Origin: Chara braunii | Taxonomy: Eukaryota > Streptophyta > Charophyceae > Charales > Characeae | DNA length: 20,243 bases | Direction: 5' to 3' | Assembly (NCBI GenBank): GCA_003427395.1 | Contig: BFEA01000080.1 | Location: 580,409 to 600,651, forward strand | In this document: one piece after another, positions 8,103-16,927 of the stretch | Layout: every line of letters begins with the position of its first letter | How positions within the stretch are numbered: the stretch's first letter is position 1 | The notes under the pieces: model-generated | What the model was told of the DNA's origin: nothing | The model's database searches: none | The model's input: the letters and a program-made list of their open reading frames with translations, nothing else | Position numbers and translations under genes: made by a program

Positions 8103-9395
8103 GAGGCTCCTTCCTTACTCGTGCCAACTGGTCCCACTTGAACTTATCCTTGTCCGACTGTCAGCCACTCTACTCGCCGCTTCTTGAACTCTATCTTTTA
8201 TGGCTCCAATCTGATGTGCCTGTAAATCAAGCAACTCCTAAAAAAACAGGGTTTTTTCGAGGTTTTGTCGTCTTCAAGTCTTTATGAAACTTTATATAGG
8301 GAACGTCGCATGTCTGCCATACCACAATGTAGCGGGTGCGTAATTGATACTCCTTCTGACAGTGATGTTATCTACGACGAAGGCGACTCTCAGGGAATTT
8401 GACCACTGATTAGGTCTACCATCTGTCCATTTCACGATGAGATTTGTAATGGTATTGTGTCCACTTTCCACTGGTGCGTTAACTTGAGGGTGTGTCACAG
8501 TCGTATACTCGGCAATCACACTATAACCCCTCAGCAGCGTCTTCACTTCTGCACAAGTGAATTCGGACCCCCTGTCCATTATGAATCTTAAGACGAAAGA
8601 ACAGCGAAGGTAGTATTATACAATGCACCGAGTCAGTACCTCTCCTGTCTTCGTACGAATAGCCTTGCCATCCACAAATCCTGCGAGATTGTCTCGTGCA
8701 TCAAAGATATAATTAAACTCTCTTATGCCTAGGGGCATTGCCAATAGATCCAGATGAACGATTGCTCCAACCTCACATATATATCTAGGGTGAAGTGGTT
8801 CCCTAGGTCCCAGGGAAGACCGCTTTTGACATGGTATACAAGATTTACAACAATCGTCAATCATGTGTCCCATGTCATCCCAATAATATAAGTCGTGAAT
8901 CTTAAAGTATGTTGCATTTGCACTCCTATGACCACATGTCGTTCCATCATGAAGGGCAGCCATGACATCAATCTGTCGATTTATGCCACAAACCACTCTT
9001 CTGGGATTTCTTCCTTTACTTCTCATGAACAGATGACCGTGTCTCACCAGGAAATTTGGCCTCATCTTAAGGATAATTTCGCCAACACTTCTTTCCCTCA
9101 TTTCACATTAAAGGAGCATCCCCAGTTCCAGATATACTCTATCACACTCTTCTGCATGAAAGACTTTTTTTATCTCTCCATCTTCAAAGTCGTCATCCTC
9201 TCCTTAGTGGACCACATTCTCTTCCTTATTTTGCCTTTCCTCCTCAATCTTAGCAACTTCATCCTGAAGCAGCGAGTTTGCCAGAAGGTACATTTCGCCT
9301 ACTAATCTTTCATCCTTTTCTACCTGCTGGGGTTCGTTCTCCAATGTAACCAGATATTCCCACAACTGATACTTATCGGTCAAGGTCAAATCCAT
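8103..9395 (-). pseudogene. Ty3/gypsy integrase, zinc-binding and catalytic core (decayed)
   Basis: After a linker (9395-9102), the product has an HHCC zinc-binding domain (ALHDGTTCGH ... KSCIPCQ, about 8990-8825). A DDE core follows. The first Asp is in VHLDLLAMP (codon at 8750-8748), the second in MDRGSEF (8576-8574), and the Glu in APVESGH (8468-8466). All three catalytic residues are therefore still encoded. Integrase inserts element cDNA into host DNA. Inactivating changes include an in-frame TAA near 8616, stops just after FPI (about 8280-8220), a one-base frameshift near 8150, and the TTAA-element insertion that separates the C-terminal part. It is continuous with RNase H upstream on the same strand. 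Confidence 0.9.
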
Positions 9396-9398
9396 CGT

Positions 9399-10037
9399 CT
9401 ACTCCACTCCTGACATTCTCCAAGAATCTTCCTCAACATAAAGCTTAAGGACTATATTCGGTCGTCGTACATGACATGGAGATGCAAGCCATATAGGTCG
9501 TTCATAAGTAATATGTTCACCCACGACCAGCGACCAAGAGTTAATGTGGAGTCTTACATCCTCTTCCTTGTCCAGAAATCCATCGACTGGCGGAGTATCT
9601 TCGACTAGTAACCCTTTGTTAGTATTATCCTCGCCGACGCGACTTAACCCATCTGCCCTATTTTTGTTCCCAGAAATATGCTCAAACTCGAAATTAAACA
9701 TCCAAATGTATGTTAGCCATCTGGCAATAGTTGGATATGAAGGAGCGAAATTCTTAAGCGAACCAGCCAGAGCAGTCGGGTCAACTCTTAGGACGAACCT
9801 TCTGCCGAAGAGGTAATTTCTGAAAATTCGTAAGCAATGAAGAACTGTCAAAGTTTCCCCCTTAAACTGGGAGTAATTTCTCTCAGTTGTGTTAAGCGTT
9901 CGACTTTCAAATCTCAAAGGTCGCTCTTCTCCCTTACAATCTTTCTGAATCAATACACCTCCCAAGGCAGTTGGTCCAGCATCAATTTCTACAATAAAAG
10001 GCCTCGTTAGTGTGGCGGCATGATCTGGCACCCCCAA
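9399..10037 (-). pseudogene. Ty3/gypsy RNase H domain
   Basis: The longest clean stretch of the element, open for 212 codons. It reads FIVEIDAGPTALGGVLIQ (first catalytic Asp), then NYSQFKGETLTVLH (Glu), then FVLRVDPTALAGSL (Asp), then HISGNKNRADGLSR (His and final Asp). This is the expected order for the RNase H that degrades the RNA strand during reverse transcription. All four acidic residues are present. A linker with DTPPVDGFL and VRLHINSW follows, leading toward integrase. It lies directly downstream of the RT thumb. Confidence 0.93.
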
Positions 10038-10039
10038 TA

Positions 10040-11098
10040 CTAACCCTCCTTCCTCAAACTCTTTTCTTCAGACCTTTAATTACCAACTCCTGCTTATCTC
10101 CCCATTATCAATCTTAACCTTGACGTACAAGCTTTCGCAATTGCTATGTCTTAGCCGCAAACCCTTTTATGAACACTCTCCAAAAACCACGTTCCTAGGA
10201 AGCTCCTTACTTGTGTGATAGTCTCGAATGGTGTCGGCCATTCGAGAATCTTGTTGGTCTTCTTAGTGTATTGCCGACGACCCCTCTCGTCGCACACAAA
10301 CCCTAAGATTGTTGCTCTGCGCATACAATGCCTAGATTTCAACTCACTCGCAGTGAGGTTATGCTCTTTTCGTAAATCTATGACCTTGCATAGATCTTGT
10401 ACATGGTCTCAGACAAATTGTCTAATCCCTGACTTTACCTCCTGCTCATTCTTCTCCTTTGACCCTTTCACAACCAGGTCATCAATGTATAGTTGTGTAA
10501 TATGAGGACTTACTGGCTGCATAGCCCTTACCATATGCCTTTGAACCATTGCGACCGCATTCGTCCACCCTTATGGTGCGACATTCATATGACTCAGTCC
10601 CCTAGGCGTATGCATCGCCGTCATAGGTCTGTCCGATGGGTAGACAGGAAACTGGTCAAAACCAGAATATGGATCTATAAGTGATATTATAGACCGTCCG
10701 ACGCAGACTTTCGAAAGTGCATCAGCATTTGGCAAGCCTCAACGCAAAACCAAGGAGATGCATATGGTCTGCTCGAGTAGTCTGACACATGTGTGCGGAT
10801 CTTCCCATCAAGGTATTTCACCACCTTTTCCTCATCAGCCGGATTGGGATATCGCGCACCTCGCATGTTCCAAGGCTCGTGTGGCACAGTATGTAACCGA
10901 ATTATCGGAATCTTGTCAACATGAAGACGGTCACGTTCGTCATTATTGAAGACATATGCAGTATGTCTTCCTCTTATGGTCTCCACCATCAACTTCGTTT
11001 CTTGCGCTGTAAGAAAATTTGACTCTCCTAGTATCAGCGTCTCTTCTGATTCCTGATTGATACGATATGGTCTACTCTTTGCATTTTCACACATTTGC
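10040..11098 (-). pseudogene. Ty3/gypsy reverse transcriptase with internal deletion
   Basis: The N-terminal part (11098-10740) ends in IRLHTVPHEPW, a YLDGKIRTHV block and SRPYASPWFC, the usual entry into the RT fingers. Sequence then jumps to a GLPNADAL-like block at 10738-10715, so roughly two dozen codons carrying the early fingers/palm motif are missing. The motif A Asp is kept in SLIDPYSGFDQF (codon 10675-10673) and the catalytic YIDD at 10489-10478. The thumb follows near 10340-10190 (GFVCDERGRR, then ILEWPTPFETITQVRSFLGT). Premature stops include TAA at 10573-10571 and TGA at 10411-10409. The enzyme would copy element RNA into cDNA, but this copy cannot be active. Confidence 0.92.
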
Positions 11099-11100
11099 CA

Positions 11101-11625
11101 CAACAGAAAAATTCCCACGATAAATGAAAGTTAAAAAAAAAAATCATTCAATTTTTTTTTCTTCATATTTATAGATTATCATTCCAATGTTCGTCCATTT
11201 ATAAATTTTTCAGTTTTGTTTGATAGTTTTCCGTCTAAATATGAGTTTTCCCTTCCAACTACATCTATTTATTCAAGATGGAATGAAAGTCTGGATGAGT
11301 TTATGAAATGTGTTAATTAAACTTTCATTCTACTATAACAAATACCTTCTAATTTATATTGGATTAACCCATTTATAACTGAAAATCCTTACATAGAATG
11401 ACAGTCCAATTAAAATATTTTAAATGAACCCATCCAGACTTTCATTTCATCTCTAGCATGCAGTTGAAATAAGAAGGGATACCCCATTCTTGGAATGAAA
11501 GTTTTCAAGTAAGGTAAAAAATTTTAAAATTGGAATGACATTTTTCAAGATGGAATGAAAATTTAAAATTTAGAATGTAAATTTACTATAGAATGATTAT
11601 TTAATTTTGGAAAATTTTTCTGTTG
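11101..11625. mobile_element. 525-bp AT-rich non-autonomous DNA transposon (MITE-like) in pol
   Basis: The ends are CAACAGAAAAATT at 11101-11113 and its exact reverse complement at 11613-11625. Dinucleotide CA flanks both sides (11099-11100 and 11626-11627), a likely 2-bp target duplication. Removing the element plus one CA brings the codons on either side into one frame. The element is far more AT-rich than its host gene and encodes nothing. A 21-bp internal inverted pair with one mismatch (11277-11297 against 11431-11451) and many TGGAATGA-type motifs lie inside. A non-TA 2-bp duplication does not fit the common plant superfamilies, so classification is open. Confidence 0.82.
11491..11597 (+). 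repeat. about 20-bp-phased subterminal TGGAATGA repeats
   Basis: TGGAATGA or a one- or two-base variant starts at 11491, 11531, 11551, 11571 and 11589, so successive starts are about 20 bp apart or a multiple of it. Further forward copies are at 11279 and 11394. Inverted copies (TCATTCCA-like) lie toward the other end at 11144, 11179 and 11325. Opposed subterminal motif arrays are typical of transposase-binding regions of DNA transposons. Confidence 0.75.
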
Positions 11626-11627
11626 CA

Positions 11628-12124
11628 TATCAATTCTCGTTACCGCTCGTAATAAACCTTTTGCTTCTCAGTCATGAGCACAGGAACATAGCGACATTTT
11701 TTATCTATCCTTTTGTACTGCCTTTGTGACCCTTGCTTGAGCCTACCCTTAAAAAAGGTCTAGTTGCGTTTTGGGGTTGGGCTCCGGTCGACCCTCCTAT
11801 CCTTCCAGGCACTCGATACACTGGCTCCACTTTTCCTTCTTCCATCTGTTTCATTACCTTCTCTTCCAGGGCCTCTACAGCCTTTGGGGCTGTCATCCCA
11901 TAGGTTGACACTATATCCATAGCATCACCTATACTGGCTAAGCTAAGGGTCAGTGTTTCCGGGTTTTTCTCCCCTTCAAACTCATCCCTTCCTAACCTCC
12001 TCTCCTCTTTTGACTCTTCAATCGTGTCAGGATTGGGTCGGTTCCTTATACTTCGCGGCCCCGTATTTCTGCATGTGATAACCTTATAGTTGTCATACAC
12101 TGGGTCACATAGGGCGAGGAACAT
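11628..12124 (-). pseudogene. protease-RT linker of the Ty3/gypsy polyprotein
   Basis: A 139-codon open frame (12124-11705) continues pol after the protease. It contains a VITCRNTGPRS block, an acidic EESKEERRLGRDE segment, LSLASIGDAMDIVS, and a Lys/Glu-rich helix. After a frame change near 11700 it runs through CRYVPVLMTEKQKVYY to the 525-bp transposon at 11625. The same frame resumes beyond that element as WQMCENAKSRPYRI. It has no known catalytic role and is recognised by position and by resemblance to related elements. Confidence 0.75.
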
Positions 12125-12140
12125 TGTTTCATCATGCTTG

Positions 12141-12514
12141 TTAAGTATGAGGGTCTATGTTCTGCTCAAGAAGGATCGGCCCAATAGAATGGGATGATCG
12201 AGACCAGACATTATGAAAAAAACAACTTCTTACTTTGACCTTGCCAATCTCCAAAATCACTCTCGATGCGGTCCCCACAAATACTAACCGACTCTTCGCT
12301 CCCATTAGAACTCTGTTATCGGAGCGATCAATTTTCATTCCCGAACGCAAGGCATGCTTCTTTTTTATGAGATTCATTTTTGCGTCAGTATCCACCATTG
12401 TTGTGCACGTTTTCTTTTTTACTATCACATCCAAGCATCCACATGCGACGAACTTCCAATCCATCTTTTGCCGGTCTCAGCCCATTCTGCTTCTTTGGGG
12501 ATTATTACCCCCAG
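12141..12514 (-). pseudogene. retropepsin-type aspartic protease (inactivated)
   Basis: The frame reads FVACGCLDVIV, then CTTMVDTDAKMNLI, where the catalytic D-T-G is now D-T-D (codons 12392-12384; GGC to GAC is a G-to-A change). A flap-like GAKSRLVFVGTAS region follows. The distal hydrophobic-hydrophobic-Gly motif appears as ILLGRSFL (about 12190-12167) but only after a one-base frameshift. This protease would cleave the gag-pol polyprotein. The lost Gly, the frameshift and another frame change upstream (about 12470-12515) leave it non-functional. Confidence 0.88.
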
Positions 12515-14858
12515 TCACACGGACAAATGAGCTTTGAGCTCGTCTCGAAGCCTTGGGGTAGAGGCCAAGACATCCTTCAGGTTCATAAGATGGTTATGAC
12601 CCTCAAGGATTTTATCCATCATTTCCTCAACATCGTATCCTTCCTCCACGCAGACAGTGTACTTCTTTTTCTTCCCTTCTGGAACTTTGTCCGTGTTAGT
12701 CTTAACACCCCTCTTTTTGGCCTTTTGCTCAGTTCTGTTATCCTCTTCTCTCCTTAACCTTTCATCCTCTTCATCCTCATCCTCCAGGATATCCACAGTC
12801 CTTTTCTCCCCACTAGGCTCAGGAACATCTTTCGCTGGCTCATCAGAGCTTAAGGAACCCTTAGCCCTTGTCCTGCCAGTCTATGGCACCCTTCCCAACC
12901 TTGACGGTAGCCTAAAAGTCATCCCGGATCGAGGCGCCGGTCCTGAAATCGTCACGCCTGGTAAGTTATCAGGCCCTCCTTACGCTTCTGACCCCATATC
13001 ATAGAGAAACACTAGCGGCCTTTCACCTTTCCATTCCCTGACCTCCTCACACATACTCGTCAGCTTCCTTTGATACCTCTCGATTTTAGCCATTAGGTCC
13101 TTCATCCTCTTCAGCGTCCCCCGAGCCTCAATCCAAACACCCTCTTCGATTTCATCGTTTGATTCCACCACGATTGGCACCTCTCTCACAGTGCCGGTTT
13201 TCCTCTCCTGCTCTACCTCCTCATTCTCTCTTATTTCTTCCGCTCTCACATCATGACGGACCTCCTTCTCTTGCCCAATCTGGAACATAGTTGGAGGAGC
13301 GGGTGACATACCGGCCTCGGCCCATCGCAAGGTCTCCTTTCTTGTTCTCCCTGGAGTCTTAGGGTCAATGTAGTCCCCAAACTTATCGTACATATCCCCA
13401 TCGTAATTGGTTCTAATCAACCCTTCATCTTCGTCATTTTTGCGAACATGGCAGAACTTAATCGTATAACCTTTCTGCCCACAGTGCCCGCAAATCGCAT
13501 TCTGCCAATCTATCCATCCTCTGCCAAAACCTCGCCCACCATCTTGACTACCTTGACTCCCTGACGAGTTTCAATCCCCGTTTCCTCCTCCGTTGGAGTT
13601 ACCACTTCCATTTCCTCTTTCGTCGCTTCCTCGACCACCATTTCCTCGTCCTCGACCCCATCCTTGACCTTATCCACGCCCACCACCTTAGTTCCCTTGC
13701 GATCCTTGCGGTGCTGTCTGTTGTGGCTGACTCGGCTGCGGGTTTGGCTGACTCATCTGCCGAGACTGAGCTCTGGACACCTGCAAGAAGCCATACTCAA
13801 CGGAGCCCCCGTACAGGGTCCATGTTGTCCACTTACTGGCCATGGCGCATATGGGTTATACCCAGGCCAGGGACCTAGAGGTCCATAGCTTGGCCCCGGC
13901 CCATAGGACGCTTGCCCAACCTGACCATATGACTCAGGGGGTGGTATTACTATTGCTTCCGAAACTTGGCCTTTTCCTGAGCCTTGTCCTCCTTGGGCCA
14001 AATTTCTGGCCTTCCTCTATTCCTTCATTAACTTCTGAGGCTCAGACTCTTCTTCTTGTTCTTCTTTTTCTTCTTCTTGTACCACGACTTTCTTCATTCT
14101 TCTCTGAACCTGCGTTACTGTCATCACCTTTTTGCAGCATTCGCCTTTTTCGGGGCTTCAAGTTGAGTCACTGCCTCCTCTACAACCTTCTTAAGGTCCC
14201 GGTCGTCACTCGCCGTGGCGTCCATGGCCTTTCTCTTCTTTCTAGCTTGCCGCATTTGGAAGAGGTCCACTTGGTCCAATTCCTCGTCCGTTACACTTTC
14301 CTTTATTGTGACCCATGTCAGCTTGTTTCCTGGCGCACTCTTCTTTGTCAGCGCAGACGCCTCAAAGTTTGTGAAATGCCCCAGGAAAGTTGCGCACTAC
14401 TCCTCTTCGGCCATGCCAAGGACCTTCATCGCCATCTTCTCGAAAGTTGTCGCGAATGCACCCACAATGGTGAACTCATTCCGATGTAACAATTCCAGGT
14501 CTGCTTTCGTTAGCAAACCATCTCCCAATTTGAAAAGCCTTTGCATTTCCTCCTTAAAACTTGTCAAAACTTCAGCCGCACTTGCGGCTACCTTCATGAT
14601 TTCAGGCCAAATTTCCCACCAAACGTATTTGGGTAGTAGTTTGAACTTGTCTGCCTCAGATGCCTCGCTAGTGACTTGTTCAAATAGTTCCAGCCACTTA
14701 GACACCTTATCTCCTTTGAATAAGAAGATGTTCACCTTTGGTACCTGCAATCTCGCCAACTCTCTCTTTTCTATTGCCTTGACGATATCCTCCGACGTAG
14801 CAGCCGGGCCTCGCTCAATACCATCAGCGTCCGACATCTCTATATTCCTTTTTAAAAC
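12515..14858 (-). pseudogene. Ty3/gypsy gag: capsid, RGG-rich segment, zinc knuckle, acidic tail (decayed)
   Basis: The likely start is the ATG at 14837, just inside a proposed exon. The capsid region (14837-14250) includes LARLQVPKVNIFLFKGDKV, WLELFEQV, LLPKYVWWEI, a FKEEMQRLFKLGDGLLTKAD block and ALTKKSAPGNKLTWV. A Pro/Gly/Tyr-rich stretch follows (14001-13753), then a Gln/Pro then RGG-type Gly/Arg/Asn-rich stretch (13750-13520). A zinc knuckle CX2CX4YX4C lies at 13492-13451, with Tyr in place of His. The C-terminal part is acidic and helical (13420-12515; YDKFGDYIDPKTPGRTRKE, then a Glu/Arg/Lys-rich DEDEEDERLRREED). In-frame stops TAA, TAA and TGA fall in the RGG-rich part and another TAA near 12980. 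Gag would package element RNA. It leads directly into the protease. Confidence 0.9.
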
Positions 14859-15147
14859 CTGTTAGGAATAAGAAAGATAGCCCATTAACACCCCATTAAC
14901 TCTCTATGCGCTTCACCTAACTTGAAGTCACAACCAATCATACCTACCATGCCTAATTACAATTACATACCCTTGTACCAACTTATTACTACTTACTTAA
15001 GGACATAGATATATTCTCAATCATAATCATAATCACAAACTATTATTGCATACATTACCGTCAGTATCATGACTTACATACCACATACGTCTGCCTCATA
15101 TAATATAAGGTTTGTCGTTTTGCCTAGACCATCAGTCTGCACTTAAC
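14859..15147 (-). other. AT-rich intron-like segment upstream of gag
   Basis: On the minus strand CCAG|GTTAAGTG at 15147 resembles a 5' splice site, and CTTTCTTATTCCTAACAG at 14859 resembles a branch point, polypyrimidine tract and 3' splice site. The 289 bp between are conspicuously AT-rich against GC-rich flanks and carry no coding signal. The gag ATG lies 22 bp downstream. This would be a leader intron of the retroelement, but no transcript evidence is available. Confidence 0.45.
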
Positions 15148-15209
15148 CTGGGTTCGTTCTCTAAGGACCCCGGTTAGGCAGCCGAGATCCTCGACAACGA
15201 CGCCACCTA

Positions 15210-15835
15210 TCGAGCGCATCGGTCCCGCAAGGGGACCCTCCCGGTCGCGTCACGCATGATTTTGCTGGACTTCGTCGTAGAGCACGGGTTGCCGCTCCGA
15301 CCGAGTGCACTACCCGTACCTCTCGCGCGCCCCTACGACAGGATAGGGTCATATGAGGCATGTCTTACCTCCACCTGTGGGAGCTGTCACCATCCCTTGG
15401 GTGGGCATATCCCCGTCGAGCTACCGAACCGCGTGTGAAAGCGTCCTAGTTGACCGACGACGAGTCGTACTTGGGACCTAAGCCCCCCAATCCGTCGATT
15501 CACGTGCGGGTCCGATTGAGGGACGTTGACCACGCATGCCCCCTATGCTACAGCGAACGAGAAACGCCCTCGGTCGGGCCACCTCTGCGATTGCATACAA
15601 AAAGCTTTCGCACGTGGTTCGGTAGCTCGGGGGGGTACGCCCACCCAAGGGATGGTGACAGCTCCCACGGGTGAAGGTAAGACGTGTCTTGCGTGACCCT
15701 ATCCTGTCGTAGGGGCTCGCGAGAGGTATGGCTGGCGCACTCAGTCAGAGCGGCAAACCACACTTTATGACGAAGTCCTGCAAAATCCTGCGTGACGCGG
15801 TCGAGAGGGTCCCCCTGCTGGACCGATGCGCTCGA
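15210..15835. repeat. long inverted repeat with about 230-bp arms
   Basis: The left arm at 15210-15442 and right arm at 15604-15835 are reverse complements over their whole length with scattered differences. Examples are the exact blocks CCCCTACGACAGGATAGGGT, GTGGGAGCTGTCACCATC and CCCTTGGGTGGGC present in both. The spacer (15443-15603) is not shared. The GC-rich arms contrast with the AT-rich DNA at 14859-15147. The left arm lies upstream of the gag intron, where a 5' LTR would be, and the right arm abuts a LINE fragment. It may be two opposed copies of one dispersed repeat or a foldback element. Confidence 0.88.
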
Positions 15836-15844
15836 CGGCGCTCT

Positions 15845-16295
15845 GATCCCTCTATTAAATGGGGCAGTGTTGTCCTCAATTTAGGAGCCATAGTTTCGGC
15901 CAGCGTTCTATAGTTAACATTCAACACCGAAATAAATGGTAATTCCTTATACTCGTCTTATCACCTTTTTTTAACATGAGTGAGATAACCATGTGAGTCG
16001 TTCCGTTTCCCAACTTATCCCCTGTGAGGACTTCAAACATTTCCACCAACACCACCCAACTACATCCTGTTAGAAAGCCAATGTTTGGGTCTTTCCTGAA
16101 GGTCATTTCCTTTGGCATTTGTTGCAGCTCTTCCAATTTCACTGACCTATCCAAAGCGACGTGCTCTAATGTGGTGAGAGAGATTGTAGAATCCTTCCAC
16201 ATATAAATTTATACTAGTGAGAGGTCGAACTCCATGATGTCTTGTAAGTGTTTAGAAGTTATGGCGTTTAACATAGTAGAGGTGAGCATATTCCA
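15845..16295 (-). pseudogene. LINE (non-LTR) reverse transcriptase fragment
   Basis: The product (16295-15921) contains a SVKLEELQQMPKEM helix, a degraded DP.IGFLTG block corresponding to the GPDG turn of LINE RTs, then VISLMLKKGDKTSIRNYH, the KKGD..NYRPI motif. A one-base frameshift near 15930 moves it into a second frame reading VLNVNYRTLAETMAPKL and LPHLIEGSE, the next RT block. It then stops abruptly where the inverted repeat begins. An in-frame TAA lies near 16210. Only the N-terminal RT blocks are present. The palm with the catalytic Asp residues is missing. Confidence 0.8.
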
Positions 16296-16318
16296 AGATT
16301 TTGGGAGCAGAAGAAGCG

Positions 16319-16429
16319 AGAACTGTGGGACGATCCATCACAGGGAGGTCGTGGTTGGCAGGTCCATCCCCCTTGGTTGATTGGTGTTGACACGTGTGTT
16401 GGGCGTGTGATGGATCGTCCCACAGTTCT
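16319..16429. repeat. hairpin with perfect 24-bp arms
   Basis: The 24 bases at 16319-16342 (starting AGAACTGTGGGACG) are exactly the reverse complement of 16406-16429. The 63-nt loop is unrelated. The total of 111 bp resembles a miRNA-type precursor or a very short MITE. No convincing target duplication is visible at the edges. Confidence 0.92.
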
Positions 16430-16780
16430 TGTGAGAAACCGTGAAGGCGTGGCGTGCAATTATGGGCCTAATTGTGAGCTGCGATGGTTTCCATGTGCAT
16501 GTTGCTCTTGTCGATGTAGTCGTCGTTGTTGATGGTTCACATGAGGGTCACAGCTGCTGCGCGGGTGGTTTTGCTCACCGCTCCACCGTTGTTTTTTTTC
16601 TCCTTTTCAGTGTTGTGCTGCTCATGGTTGCAAGCTTTGTTGTGTTGATGTTAGCTGGTGTTGCCACTATCTATTTCCTGATGCATCAGTAATGCGCTTG
16701 GTGCGGGTTGGTACGCAAACGCAGATGCTTTCCGCATATGGAGGAATAGAAAGGTGCATACACGCATGTACTGGTACACA
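16430..16780. other. non-coding stretch after the hairpin
   Basis: One plus-strand frame (16441-16692) would give a hydrophobic Val/Leu-rich peptide. It arises from GTTG/TCGTCG-type low-complexity sequence and has no domain. No gene is claimed. Confidence 0.5.
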
Positions 16781-16885
16781 ACAAGGAAGATATAGAGGTG
16801 GATAGGGATATAGATTGATAGATGGATGCATACATAGAAAGATAGATAGATAGGTACATACATACATATATGCATAGACAGACAA
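16781..16885. repeat. degenerate GATA/CATA microsatellite
   Basis: Many imperfect GATA, GATAGATA and CATACATA units occur, for example a GATAGATAGATAGG run near 16840 and ACATACATACATA near 16856. The Tyr/Ile-rich frames on the minus strand only read this repeat. Confidence 0.8.
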
Positions 16886-16927
16886 GTGCGTGTGCAGCTG
16901 TGAGAGGACAGGGTGTCGGATTGGGAG

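Noticed and set aside
15161-15763. Overlapping GC-rich open frames on both strands
   Set aside because: They mirror each other because of the inverted repeat, and no domain is recognised.
16441-16692. Hydrophobic small membrane protein on the plus strand
   Set aside because: The Val/Leu run comes from GTTG/TCG low-complexity DNA, and there is no supporting context.
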